Assembly: GCA_903885375.1 (NCBI GenBank)
Contig: CAISIK010000113.1
Location: forward strand, 1-64,000
Direction of reading: 5' to 3'
DNA length: 64,000 nt
From: an uncultured Pseudomonadota bacterium
GTDB taxonomy: Bacteria; Myxococcota_A; UBA796; SXON01
In this document: piece after piece, positions 53,607 through 62,606 of the stretch
Layout: every line of letters starts with the position of its first letter
Numbering within the stretch: position 1 is the stretch's first letter
Notes under the pieces: model-generated
Told to the model about the DNA's origin: nothing
The model's input: the letters and a program-made list of their open reading frames with translations, nothing else
Database searches by the model: none
Position numbers and translations under genes: made by a program

Positions 53607-54360
53607 ACGAAACCGCGGCCGCCGCAGGGTTGACGGTGTCGCTCACCGTCACCGTGAGCTCGCCGGCCTCGATGAAGTAGAGCGAGTCGGCGCGGAAGAA
53701 GGTCTGCACCTCGTCCTCGTTCACGTGCTCCACGTTGGCGGCGGGCACGACCGCCTCGGCGGGGTCGGCGGACATCGAGGACTCGATGTCGCCGAGCAGG
53801 CGCTCACCGTCGCCGCCGAGCGGGATGGGCAGCCACGCCAACTGCGCGCCTTCCTCCACGGTGAAGGGGCCTTCGCCGTCGAGCTTCGCGAACTCCTCTG
53901 CCCAGGGCTCGCGGGCGTACAGCGACAGCTCCAGGCTCTGCGGGGTGTCGAAGGAGAGCGTGATGCGGTCGAAGGTCTCGCCGTCGAGCCGCGCCTCGAT
54001 CTGGTAGTCGCCCGGTTCGGTCACCTCCAGACTGAAGCCCGGGGGGAGATCGGCGTCGGGGTCGTCCTCGCCGGAGTCATCGTCAGGTCCGGACTGCGAC
54101 AGCGTCACGCCGTCGTCGGGCACCACCACGTACTCCACCTCGTCCGCGGCTCCCTTGGCGTCCTCCTCGCCGGCGCCGGTCAGGCCCACCGAGAAGACCT
54201 GCTCGTGCCCGGTCACGAGGTTGGATTCGCCGAGGTCGTGCTCGCTCAGGTAGTAGTCGCTCACGAGGGTGAACTCCATCCGTCCGAGCTCGCCGTTGGC
54301 GGTCGCGGAGTCGACGCCGCAAGCAGCGAGGGGGAGGAGAAAGATCGGGGAGGTGCGCAT
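53593..54360 (-). CDS. Secreted lipoprotein of unknown function
   Basis: 255 residues from ATG 54360, chosen to give a lipoprotein signal (MRTSPIFLLPLAAC) with lipobox. The mature protein is very acidic and strand-rich (MEFTLVSDYYLSEHDLGESNLVTGHEQVFSVGLTGAG; FSLEVTEPGDYQIEARLDGETFDRITLSF; FIEAGELTVTVSDTVNPAAAAVSFTVE), suggesting Ig-like domains. An Asp-rich loop (GPDDDSGEDDPDADLPPG) may bind calcium. No family recognised. Confidence 0.7.
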   Translation of the reverse strand: MRTSPIFLLPLAACGVDSATANGELGRMEFTLVSDYYLSEHDLGESNLVTGHEQVFSVGLTGAGEEDAKGAADEVEYVVVPDDGVTLSQSGPDDDSGEDDPDADLPPGFSLEVTEPGDYQIEARLDGETFDRITLSFDTPQSLELSLYAREPWAEEFAKLDGEGPFTVEEGAQLAWLPIPLGGDGERLLGDIESSMSADPAEAVVPAANVEHVNEDEVQTFFRADSLYFIEAGELTVTVSDTVNPAAAAVSFTVE

Positions 54361-54399
54361 CGGGGGCTCCAGGGTGTGCCCCCCCATGTGCAATGGCCG

Positions 54400-54427
54400 T
54401 GCCATTTTCGTTCAACCTGCCATTTTC
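54400..54427. promoter_or_regulatory. Tandem TGCCATTTTC motifs upstream of the lipoprotein gene
   Basis: TGCCATTTTC occurs at 54400-54409 and again at 54418-54427, 18 bases apart, in an AT-richer stretch directly upstream of the minus-strand lipoprotein gene. On that strand TTGAAC, 17 bases later TGCACA, gives a possible weak promoter. The repeats could be activator or repressor sites. The rest of 54361-54657 shows no gene. Confidence 0.35.
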
Positions 54428-54657
54428 ATCGGCCTCCCCCGCTCGGCGGGACAGGAATGTCGTGGGATTGCCGCCACTGCCACCGCGAGCGCACACGGGC
54501 GGCCGCACCCCGACCGCAGCACGGCAAGCACTCCCGGCCGAAGCAGCGGGAGGGTGAGCTTCCGCGCTCCGAGGTGCTCCCCTGCTTGGCGGCAGCGGCC
54601 CGGATCGATCACCCCGGCCTCGGGGCACGTCGCGGCGGCCGGACGAGCGCCCGGAAA

Positions 54658-56448
54658 TCAGCCGCCGGGTGCGACGGGCCGAACGAGGACGTCGCCTTCA
54701 TTCGCCCGGCGGTGCCGCACGTCCCACGTCAGGTGCGTGCCCAGCTCCCCCGGCGTGCCGTACCACGCGCGCAGCTGCGCCTCGAGCACCGCCACGTCGC
54801 CGCGCCCGCGCTCGAGCTCGCGGTGCAGCACGATCCACCGGATGCCGCCCGTCGTCTCGATCGATGCGATGTCCACCTGGGCGACCCGGGCGAGCTCCCG
54901 CTCGAGGACCGCGGCCTGGTCCGGGCGCGCCGCGCTCGGCCAGAACAGCACGTTGAAGGCCGACCAGCTGGACATGGATGACGTCCCGCCGCGCGCGTCG
55001 GGCCGGTAGGGGATCGGGAGACCGCTCGCCGTCTGGTAGAGCAGGTACACAGAGGTGGCCATCGTAGCGCCGACCTCGGCGGGAAGGTCCAGCACGCCGT
55101 GTGCGCCGGCGGTCCCCGCCGCCCGTTCCGTGAGCGCCAGTTGCCGGAGCTTCGCGTGGCTACGAAGGTCGAGCTCGGGGAGGCGGGCGATGGGCCACGG
55201 CGCGGACAGGAGCAGGTCGACCGCGATGAGGGCGCCGACCCCGAAGAGCTGCGCGCGCCCCTTCGCGACACGCTGGGCCCCGACCGCAGCCAAGGCCGCC
55301 ACGGTCGCGAGCAGGGGCCACACGAGCCGCTGGGCATGCGTGGAGCCGGCGTCGGGGAGCACCCGAACGAGCCAGCCGAAGGGGAGCGCGAGGCGCGTCG
55401 TCCCGACGTGCACCCAGTCGCTCCCCCACCACAGGTACGCGCCGAGCGAGAACAGCGCGGCGGGAACGACGCCGAGGAGCGCGAGCGCCGGGGATTCGCC
55501 CTCGGCCGAGGAGGTTGGGTCGGCGCTGCGCCCCCGCATTCCCACCACCGCGAGTCCCAGGGCCACGAGCCCCACGTAGCTGCTGTGGAGGAAGGCCTCG
55601 CCCTGGCCGGCGAGGTCCACCGACTGGAAGCCGCCCGGCGCGAAGAACGCGCGCGGATCCACGGCGTTGTGCGTCAACAGGAGCTCGCGGACGGACGCCG
55701 GTACGTCTCCCCGCACGACCAACGACCCCGGGTCGCGAATGCTGGCCCGCACCAGCGCGAGCACCGGGGCCGCGATGACGAGCCCGATGGCGCCGGCGAA
55801 GAGCGCACCGGGCACCGCCTCGCGCCGACGCCGAGTCAGGAGCGCCCACGCGCCGATGGTGATTCCCGCCGAGAAGCCGTAGTACCACGTGCCAGCAGCC
55901 GCGATCCCAAGCCAAACGCCGGTGATCGCCCAGCGACGCCGACCCGGCTCCTCGATGGCCCGTCGCGCCGCGGCAAGCGCGAAGGTACCCCAGGCCACGC
56001 CCACGGCCTCCGACACGCCGTTGTGGACCTCGGAGAGCAGGTAGGGGCTGAACGCGCATGCCGCCGCCGTGATCCACGCGGCCTCCGGTCCAGCGCCGAA
56101 CGCCCGGGCGAGGGACCGCCCTCCCGCGGCGGCGAGCGCCACGCTCACGAGGATCGCGAGGTTGTACGCGCCCACCCCCCCGACGAGCCCCACCACGGGC
56201 GCACCCACGGCCGCGGTGAACGGATCGATGAACCAGAGCACCCCGCCTGCCGGCGCGCCGAGCAGCGTGGTGTGCCAGGGGATCTCACCCCTCCCGATGC
56301 TGTTCCACCACCACCACGGGCCCCAGGCGTGGTTGGTGGCGTCCACGTCCAGGTGCCCGATCAAGCGCGACGTTGGGCTTCCGACCATGGGAAAGGTCGC
56401 GATGAGGGAGAGGGCCATACACCCGAGCACCGGCCAAAAACGTCTCAC
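54658..56448 (-). CDS. Polytopic membrane protein, GT-C-like (second gene of a pair)
   Basis: 596 residues from GTG 56448, overlapping the stop of the upstream paralogue (GTGA). About eleven hydrophobic segments. The first periplasmic loop has GHLDVDATNHAWGPWWWWNSIGRGEIPWHTTLLGAP and the long soluble C-terminal part resembles the other two membrane proteins here. GT-C enzymes use lipid-linked sugars; the N-terminal acidic DVDATNH may be the catalytic Asp region. The substrate and pathway are not evident. Confidence 0.65.
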   Translation of the reverse strand: MRRFWPVLGCMALSLIATFPMVGSPTSRLIGHLDVDATNHAWGPWWWWNSIGRGEIPWHTTLLGAPAGGVLWFIDPFTAAVGAPVVGLVGGVGAYNLAILVSVALAAAGGRSLARAFGAGPEAAWITAAACAFSPYLLSEVHNGVSEAVGVAWGTFALAAARRAIEEPGRRRWAITGVWLGIAAAGTWYYGFSAGITIGAWALLTRRRREAVPGALFAGAIGLVIAAPVLALVRASIRDPGSLVVRGDVPASVRELLLTHNAVDPRAFFAPGGFQSVDLAGQGEAFLHSSYVGLVALGLAVVGMRGRSADPTSSAEGESPALALLGVVPAALFSLGAYLWWGSDWVHVGTTRLALPFGWLVRVLPDAGSTHAQRLVWPLLATVAALAAVGAQRVAKGRAQLFGVGALIAVDLLLSAPWPIARLPELDLRSHAKLRQLALTERAAGTAGAHGVLDLPAEVGATMATSVYLLYQTASGLPIPYRPDARGGTSSMSSWSAFNVLFWPSAARPDQAAVLERELARVAQVDIASIETTGGIRWIVLHRELERGRGDVAVLEAQLRAWYGTPGELGTHLTWDVRHRRANEGDVLVRPVAPGG

Positions 56449-58274
56449 GGGGACCCCGATCCGGCGCGCGGAGCTCCCCCGTGGGCGCTCCGAGCGGGTC
56501 GGTCGGCGGCCCGGAGAGCGGGCGGCGGGAGCGCGGCCACCCGCCTCGCCTGCGCCTCTCGCCAGGCGGCCACCTCCAGCGGCTGGGCCTCCGTCTCGGG
56601 GATCGGCCAGAGCTCGAAGCAGCCGCCGGACAGGTGCGGCCCCACGGCGCTGTCGAGCAGGGCAACCACCCCGGCATCGATCGTTTGTCCACACTCGTGC
56701 GAGATGAGGATCGACCCGAATCCGCGGTCGAGCAGCAGCCGCCGGCTGGCGCGAATGTCGAGCGTGCTGGCCTGTCGGGTGACAATGCTGTTGGCCAGCG
56801 GGAGCGCCGCCGTCCACAGCAGGCCATCGAGCGCCCACATCTCCTGCCGCTCGATCGGCACGGTCTGGAACGGCCGATCCAACGCGATCTGCGCGCCGAT
56901 CCCGCGCGTGCGCAGCTCCGGCGTGATCCACGAGGGGAGCAACGCCCCCTCCCGCGAGGCGAAGCCCGGCAACTGGCCGTGCCCGGCGAGCATCACGGTG
57001 AAGTCCGCGACCGCACCCGGTGGGGCCGCCACCGGCTTTCCGATCGGGAGCGCCGTGGTGTCCCGCGGCCAGGGCACGAGGTCGTGCCGCGCGACATCCA
57101 CGAGCGCGATCGGGACGAGCCAGGCCGCGCGTGGCCACCGGGCGACGGCGAGTCCGGCCAGCACGGGCATCGCAACCCCGGTGATCGACAAGAACCGGGC
57201 AGGGAAGTTGATCGGCTCGGCCACCCCCGACAGCACGCGGTTCAGCCAGGCCATCGGGAGCGAGAAGGGGAGCGCCACTGGAGCGCCGTTCCACCACACC
57301 CCAGCGCCCATCGCGAGCACCACGCCCGTGGCCGCCACGCCAGCCCAGGCCCGCGCCCGGCGCGGCGCGGCGAAGACCCCGGCCACGGCCAGACCCAGCG
57401 CGACGAGCCCGATGTAGCGACCGCCGGTGTAGGCGTAGGCGAGGCGCTCCCCTCCGCGCTCGCCGTCGCGCGGGCGCAGGAGCTCCGTGAGGTCGAGCGC
57501 CACGCCCGGCGCGTCCGGATAGACGGGCGCGGTCAACCATTGGACGAAGCCCTGTGGTGCCTTTTCCGGCCCGTACGACGAGGAGAACGTAAGTACGACG
57601 GGTACGGTGAGCACGCAGGCGATCAGCGCGGAAGCCACGCAGCCGCGAACCAGGTCCCTCCGGGGGGTGAAGAGGGTGTAGACCCCCACCGCCGTGGCCA
57701 GGAACAGGCCGTGGTAGAAGCACGCGAGCGTGGCGCCAGCGAGCGCGAACCCGAGGGCGACGAACCACCGCCAAGCGACCGTCTCCTGCGCGCGCACGAG
57801 GCAGCCGAGACCGAGCGGAATCCACCACACCTCGCGGAGCTCCCCCACACCCGCGTGGAGGGTGAACGCCGCGAACGACGACCCCTGCGCCAGCGCCGCC
57901 GTGGTGAACGCGCCGGCGCGAGACTGCGTGACGAGGCCGCCGAGCCAGCCGGCCGCCAGCCCGAGGGCCACGAGGTTCAACAGCGCGAGTGCGTTGGCGA
58001 GCGCCACCGGCGACGCGGGCACGAGGAGCGCGATCACGGAGTGGAGGGGCTCGATGGGGTAGAGCCGCATTCCCGCGGGCCAGTTCACCAACGTCGTGAG
58101 GAGCCCCGATGCCCCGCCGGTCATCTCGGCGCGGGCCCACCACAGGTTCCACACGTGCTTGGCGATGTCTCCCCCGGGGGTGCCGATCGCCTCGGCGCCG
58201 AAGCGGGCGGGAGCGGGCCATGCGAGGAGCAGCGCGAGTGCGACGGACTGCAGCGGGAGGAGCCAGCGAGACAC
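56445..58274 (-). CDS. Polytopic membrane protein, GT-C-like (first gene of a pair)
   Basis: 609 residues from GTG 58274. MSRWLLPLQSVALALLLAWPAPARF starts the first helix; then GTPGGDIAKHVWNLWWARAEMTGG and a WPAG loop give the same plan as the next gene and as 19230-20801. About twelve helices in all, then a soluble domain with VPWPRDTTALPIGKP and GFGSILISHECGQTIDAGVV. The stop overlaps the start of the next gene, so the two are co-translated. Possible role in envelope glycan assembly. Confidence 0.65.
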   Translation of the reverse strand: MSRWLLPLQSVALALLLAWPAPARFGAEAIGTPGGDIAKHVWNLWWARAEMTGGASGLLTTLVNWPAGMRLYPIEPLHSVIALLVPASPVALANALALLNLVALGLAAGWLGGLVTQSRAGAFTTAALAQGSSFAAFTLHAGVGELREVWWIPLGLGCLVRAQETVAWRWFVALGFALAGATLACFYHGLFLATAVGVYTLFTPRRDLVRGCVASALIACVLTVPVVLTFSSSYGPEKAPQGFVQWLTAPVYPDAPGVALDLTELLRPRDGERGGERLAYAYTGGRYIGLVALGLAVAGVFAAPRRARAWAGVAATGVVLAMGAGVWWNGAPVALPFSLPMAWLNRVLSGVAEPINFPARFLSITGVAMPVLAGLAVARWPRAAWLVPIALVDVARHDLVPWPRDTTALPIGKPVAAPPGAVADFTVMLAGHGQLPGFASREGALLPSWITPELRTRGIGAQIALDRPFQTVPIERQEMWALDGLLWTAALPLANSIVTRQASTLDIRASRRLLLDRGFGSILISHECGQTIDAGVVALLDSAVGPHLSGGCFELWPIPETEAQPLEVAAWREAQARRVAALPPPALRAADRPARSAHGGAPRAGSGSP

Positions 58275-59037
58275 GGCGCCATTATAGCGCGCGAGCGGGG
58301 TGCAGGCGGCTGGGGCGGACCGGGCAGCCGGGTGGGCGGCGCGGGTGTGGAGCGGCCGCAGCCGACCCGTGGACGCCCCCACGGCCGCTCGCCGGGCGAG
58401 GGGCGAACCCTGCCTTCGACGGCGAACGCCGCAAGCCCATCGAGGGGGTCGATGCGGACTGTGCGGAGCGGGGCGTCGTCGCGCAGTACGTCTACTGCAG
58501 CGCAGAAGGCCGGTGACCGCGCCGACGCAGGATGCCGTCGATGAACCGGTCGTGGTCGTCCGGGACGTCGACCGTCCCGTCGCCGCTCGGGAGCCTGCCC
58601 CCCAACGGCGCCCCGGTTCGGCACATCGGCGGGCGCATTCGTGTTTCCTTTCTCCAGCGTCCCAGCGGCGCGCCAGCCGCCACGGTCTGGTATTTACGCG
58701 GTCGGATCGCGCCGGCGGCGTGCGCGCGCCCGGTGCGAGGGGAGGGGCGTTTGGGCAAACCGCCGCGACCGTCCGCGGGGGGCCCGGGGGCAGGTGCGGT
58801 TTGCGGCGCCGTGGCCGAGCGCTCCCCCGGCAAGCGGGACGAGGCCCGCGTCGGCGGGGCGGAGGTGGTTCCGGGGACAGGAGGCATGCGCCGCACAGGG
58901 GAGGCTCACGTTCACGGTCTGGAACCGAATGCAGCAGGCTCCGCGCGATAGTCCAGGCCGCGGGTGCGGACTCCACCCCGTCCGCCGGCGCATCCGGCCC
59001 CGCCTTGCGGGCATTGCCACCCGTCCACTCCAGCGCC
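58275..59037. other. Region without a supported gene
   Basis: 763 bases with open frames in several directions but none with recognisable motifs, a ribosome site or a credible start. One minus-strand stretch near 58520-58600 (DDHDRFIDGILRRRGHRPSAL) looks partly protein-like and may be a fossil. AT is slightly raised around 58690 (GGTATTTACGCG). I cannot say more. Confidence 0.4.
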
Positions 59038-59618
59038 TCAACCCGCTTTTGGTCGGGCGGGTCTGCCCATCGCGCCCAGCACCGCCTCGGCGGCGAAGCG
59101 CATCAGGTCGGACGCCTCTTCGGGCGAGACGGCGTCGGGGTCGTAGCGGCGCAGCACCCGCGTGCCGTAGGACACGGAGAGCAGCAGCAGGGCCAGGGCG
59201 CGGCGGTCCTGCCGCTCGCCGGGCTCGAACCGCGCCAGCTGTTCCTCCAGGGCGTCGAGGGCCCCGCCGGCGCGCGTCGAGGTGGTACCGCAGCTCCCCC
59301 TCCCGCATGTTGCTGACGAACGCGTCGGGAGAGCCGTCGTCGGGGGCCCACCACCGGGTCTGCTCGTCGATGCGCGACCCGACCTCCCGAAACAGGCCGG
59401 CCTTGTTCTGGAAGTGGAAGTAGACCAGGGCTTCGCGCTAGCCCGCCTCGCGGGCGATGTCGGCGGTGCGCGCCCCCCTGTAGCCCCGCTGCGAGAAGAG
59501 CTTGAGGGCGGCGGCGAGCAGGGCCTCCCCGCGCGCGGGCAGCGTCGCGCAGGGAGCCCGCGCGGCGGCTGGATGCGCGCTTGGATCCCTGGGAGTCGGA
59601 GTTCGTTTCGTCGGGCAT
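59038..59618 (-). pseudogene. TetR family regulator, broken by two frameshifts and a TAG
   Basis: The pieces align to one TetR protein. The start MPDETNSDSQGSKRA is from ATG 59618; a +1 shift at the C4 run 59528-59531 leads to the helix-turn-helix GEALLAAALKLFSQRGYRGARTADIAREAG; TAG at 59438-59440 then interrupts it before REALVYFHFQNKAGLFREVGSRIDEQTRWWAP; a second +1 shift at the C4 run 59262-59265 leads to LDALEEQLARFEPGERQDRR...SVSYGTRVLRRYDPDAVSPEEASDLMRFAAEAVLG and stop TGA 59038-59040. The whole length is about 193 codons. Inactive as it stands. Confidence 0.72.
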
Positions 59619-59648
59619 CGTCAGATTTTCCTCGCGCTCGGAGCTTGC

Positions 59649-59683
59649 TGAGTGGACACTCAGCACAACTGAGGTGTCACTCA
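59649..59683. promoter_or_regulatory. Tandem TetR-type operators between divergent genes
   Basis: TGAGTGGACACTCA (59649-59662) is an inverted repeat TGAGTG-GA-CACTCA. A related half-symmetric site TGAGGTGTCACTCA lies at 59670-59683. Their starts are 21 bases apart, two turns of the helix, so two repressor dimers could bind the same face. They sit between the broken TetR gene and the HAF lipoprotein gene. Confidence 0.65.
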
Positions 59684-59698
59684 GCACTGGGGATCCCG

Positions 59699-60744
59699 AT
59701 GATTCGCCCCCTGCCGTGGCTGTTCCTGGTCTGCTCGTTAGCCTGCAACGACGAAGGGGGGCACCGGCGATTCCGGTGGCGAGTCCTCCGATAGCGGTGG
59801 CACCGACACGGGCTTGGAGCCGGAGCTCGAGTTCACGCCCGGCATCTTCTGGCTCGCTGGCCTGGCCCCGGTCGACGTCACCCCCCACGGGCGCACCGCG
59901 CTGGCCCAGGACATGACATCGCTGGCCGGGGACCTCGTCCTCATCGATGCGGAGTCCGGCGAGCAGACCGTGGCAACTACCCTCGGCGACGCAACGCGGG
60001 ACCTGGCCACCGGCCTTCCGGGGCGAGTTCACCGACGCCCAGCGGTGGAGCGAGGCGGAAGACTGGACCATCCTGGCCTCGTCCTTCGATGCCGGCTGTG
60101 ACGCCAATCTCGGGGGAGCCTTCGACATCAGCGACGACGGCGGCGTGGTCGTCGGCCTGATGTGGGATGGCTGCAGGCCGGCCGCGTTCCGTTGGACCGC
60201 CGCGGAGGGCGTGGTGCCCCTCGACGTGCTCGGCGAGGGCTCGGAGGGCAGCAGCACCTCGCAGTCCAACCGGGCCACGGTGGTCTCCGGCGACGGCCTC
60301 GTCAGCGCCGGATTCGCGGCCCTCTCCACGCTCGACCGATCGCCGGCGAGGTGGTCTGCCGACGGGAGCGGCCAGCTCCTGGACCCCGACAACAGCGAGT
60401 CGCCCGGTGAGGTCCTGTCGATCGACCGGACGGGCGGGACCCTGGCGGGTGACCCCGTGTACCCCCTGGCCATGTCGGACGAGGGCGCCGTGGTGCTCGG
60501 CGGCGTGGGCAGCGAGTTCTTCACGACCCCCATCGCGTTCGTCTGGGACGCGGAGCACGGCATGCGCTCGCTGCAGCCCCTCGTCGAAGCCGCCGGGATC
60601 GCGATCGAGGACGGCTGGCTCCTCACCCGCGTGGTGGCGGTGAGCGATGACCTGCAGGTGATCGTCGGGCGCGGCTTCGACGCGGACTACCAGACGCAGA
60701 CCTTCGTGCTGCGGCTCGATCCGGAGGCGGCGGGAATCCGCTGA
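59699..60744 (+). pseudogene. HAF-repeat lipoprotein with two frameshifts in G runs
   Basis: ATG 59699 begins MIRPLPWLFLVCSLAC, a lipoprotein signal. After the G6 run at 59756-59761 the frame must drop one base to give GTGDSGGESSDSGGTDTGLE, the Thr/Asp linker usual here, then LEFTPGIFWLAGLAPVDVTPHGRTAL. After the G4 run at 60020-60023 it must again drop one base to give EFTDAQRWSEAEDWTILASS and then HAF-type repeats (DDGGVVVGLMWDGCRPAAFRWTAAEGVVPLDVLG; AFVWDAEHGMRSLQPLV). HAF repeats form extracellular propeller-like proteins. Both errors are +1 in G runs. Bases 60745-60944 show no gene. Confidence 0.68.
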
Positions 60745-60944
60745 CCGACCGGACCGGCGGAGAGCTCGTGGACCGCTGCCGCTCGTCCACGCCGAGGACC
60801 GCCTCCGCAGTTCGGCCCGGGTCCCGCACGGCAGCCGAGCGGCGCGTCGTTCGGCGGGGCGTAGCGCGCGGGCGGTGCGGGTCAGGTGAAGCCGCCGGCG
60901 GCAGCGCTCGGCGTTCGCGCGGGGACGGCGTCGGGAACTCCTCC

Positions 60945-60977
60945 GAGAGTTTCCTACTGCGTAACGGAGGCGATCCC
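60945..60977 (-). repeat. Repeat copy 1 of the right-end array
   Basis: GAGAGTTTCCTACTGCGTAA continues ...CGGAGGCGATCCC (33 bp), matching copies at 61945-61976 and 63558-63590. A 6-bp inverted repeat CCTCCG/CGGAGG encloses it. It lies two bases after the end of the VapC gene on the minus strand. Confidence 0.7.
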
Positions 60978-60979
60978 CG

Positions 60980-61417
60980 TCAAGCGGGCTCCACCACCTC
61001 GATGAATGGGAAGCACCGGAAGTCAGCGCCATTGAGGGTTGCCAAGCGCCGCACGCCGGCTCGCTCCAGCGTTGCGGCCAAGGCCGTGTCGAGGATCCGC
61101 TTCCGCCCAAGCTGGTGCTTCGTCATCAACTCGAGGACGCGGGGTACGACCTCGGGTGTCGGGGCCACCCGGCTCGTCTCAGCAGCGTGCCACACGGGCA
61201 GTAGCAGGTTCCGAGCCGTGTCCATCGTCAACGGCGATGTGAAACGCTTCGCATCGGTCACGACGTGGAGAAATTCCCAACACACCTGCTGCACCAGCAC
61301 GATTTGCCCACCCGGGCGACGAATCTCGCCAGCGACGAGGGTGGCGGCTGCAACGTGGCCCGGCGCCGACGCGACGAGCCAGGGAATCAGGACGTTGGTA
61401 TCGAGGGCAAGGCTCAC
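60980..61417 (-). CDS. vapC: VapC-type PIN-domain ribonuclease toxin
   Basis: 145 residues from GTG 61417, overlapping the antitoxin stop (GTGA). PIN motifs: LALDTNVLIPWLVA (first Asp), VQQVCWEFLHVVTD (Glu), RKRILDTALAATLERAG (Asp) and LATLNGADFRCFP (Asp at the end). The form is that of VapC relatives that cleave RNA. It is distinct in sequence from the pair at 3.8-4.4 kb. Confidence 0.88.
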   Translation of the reverse strand: MSLALDTNVLIPWLVASAPGHVAAATLVAGEIRRPGGQIVLVQQVCWEFLHVVTDAKRFTSPLTMDTARNLLLPVWHAAETSRVAPTPEVVPRVLELMTKHQLGRKRILDTALAATLERAGVRRLATLNGADFRCFPFIEVVEPA

Positions 61418-61644
61418 CGCTCGTACATCTCGTCGGCCAGCTCTGCGCGGTCGAACGGCTGCAGCATCGGCCCGAGGTCGACCGGCTGCACGTCGCGGAG
61501 CGACGGGGCTTCGAGCGGGTGCTCGCTGAGCCAACGCGACATGGCCTCGCGGATGAGCTGCGCAACGGGGCGCGAGGTTCGGGCGGCGAGCGTCTTGTAC
61601 GCCTCGTAGTCCGAGTCCGAGACGTGGAGGGAGATCGTGCGCAT
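61414..61644 (-). CDS. Antitoxin of the VapC pair (ribbon-helix-helix type)
   Basis: 76 residues. MRTISLHVSDSDYEAYKTLAARTSRPVAQLIREAMSRWLSEH has the strand-helix-helix order of CopG/RHH-like antitoxins; the C-terminal half (APSLRDVQPVDLGPMLQPFDRAELADEMYER) is the toxin-binding tail. Start ATG 61644 overlaps the operator. Expected to bind and repress its promoter. Confidence 0.82.
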   Translation of the reverse strand: MRTISLHVSDSDYEAYKTLAARTSRPVAQLIREAMSRWLSEHPLEAPSLRDVQPVDLGPMLQPFDRAELADEMYER

Positions 61645-61671
61645 GATGAATCATATATCTGTTTCAGATAT
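61643..61671. promoter_or_regulatory. Double inverted repeat, operator of the second vapBC operon
   Basis: ATGAT-GA-ATCAT (61643-61654) overlaps the antitoxin start codon, and ATATCTG-TTT-CAGATAT (61655-61671) follows it directly. Both are perfect inverted repeats in an AT-rich patch. These are the likely binding sites for the antitoxin. Downstream, 61672-62085 (about 410 bases) has no gene I can support except repeat copy 2. Confidence 0.65.
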
Positions 61672-61944
61672 CGTCAAGGTCTGGGCGCTACGTCTGCCTC
61701 CGAGCTGCCGAACCGCCGCCGCGCGTCGAGGCCGGCGCACGAGAGCTCGGGAGTGGGGCGGCCGCTTGGCGAGCCTTGCGGAGAGGCACGTCTTCCACGT
61801 GACCGGGCGAGTGGGTTGTTACGGAAGCGGCGGCGCTTCGCACCTCGGACCCAGGTGCTGCAAGGGCAGTCTTGGATAGTCTCTGTACAACCTATGTCCT
61901 TCCGACACCGCCACCGGGCGAGATAGGTGTGTGGAACAAGTGGG

Positions 61945-61976
61945 GGAGTTTCGTTTTGCGTAATTGAGAAGATCCC
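61945..61976 (-). repeat. Repeat copy 2 of the right-end array
   Basis: GGAGTTTCGTTTTGCGTAAT continues ...TGAGAAGATCCC. It is the most diverged of three copies (one deletion, several changes) but keeps GCGTAA, GAG and GATCCC in register. It lies 110 bases past the DUF6036 gene's end on the minus strand. Confidence 0.6.
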
Positions 61977-62085
61977 GGAGCAGCGTAGAAAGCGAGGGAT
62001 CAAGGGGAAGCTCGACGCCGATGGCGACGGCGGGTGAGTCGCGGGGGCCCCACCGCGAGGCTGCGCTCGGCATGACGATCGGCGC

Positions 62086-62606
62086 TCAGTCGTCCTTCAC
62101 CCAGGGGGGCAACTCGACTCGGGATGGCCACACGAACAGCTCGTCGGATTGCACCTGGTGAAAGTTCCGGACGATCTGCGGCAGGTCCTCGGCCCTCGAA
62201 TCATGCCACCACCGCTGCACAGCGGACCGAAAGCGTTCGGCGAACGGTTGCGGTTCGATCAACTCAAGCTCGGCCATCGCCGCGATGTCGTCGCGATCGG
62301 TTTTGTGGAAGCGGGCCAACTTCGCAATCACGACGTCGACTACGTCCAACACTTCGAGGCGGAAGTGCTGATAGTTCGGGCCGGAGGGCACCACGGGGTG
62401 CCATAGGGGATCGAACGGGAGAAAGGGAAAGGCGGCGACGAGAAACTCCAGGTACATCCTATTCCGTCGGTGGATTTCCGTCCCCTCTGGAAGCTCGTCT
62501 GTAGAATAAGCGCGGTCGAGCCCAGAAGGCGGAGGGTGATGGGGGCTCCGGCCGGGATCGGCCACGAGCGGTCAAGGTCTCGGAAGAAGTCGTCAACCTG
62601 CGACAT
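62086..62606 (-). pseudogene. DUF6036-like nucleotidyltransferase with an internal deletion
   Basis: ATG 62606 gives MSQVDDFFRDLDRSWPIPAGAPITLRLLGSTALILQTSFQRGRKSTD, the start of a nucleotidyltransferase-like protein. The rest is in another frame from about 62508: ELPEGTEIHRRNRMYLEFLVAAFPFLPFDPLWHP, then LEVLDVVDVVIAKLARFHKTDRDDIAAMAEL, as in DUF6036. In that family dozens of residues lie between these two parts, so an internal deletion with a frame change has occurred. It overlaps the XRE gene's 3' end by 14 bases. Confidence 0.62.
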
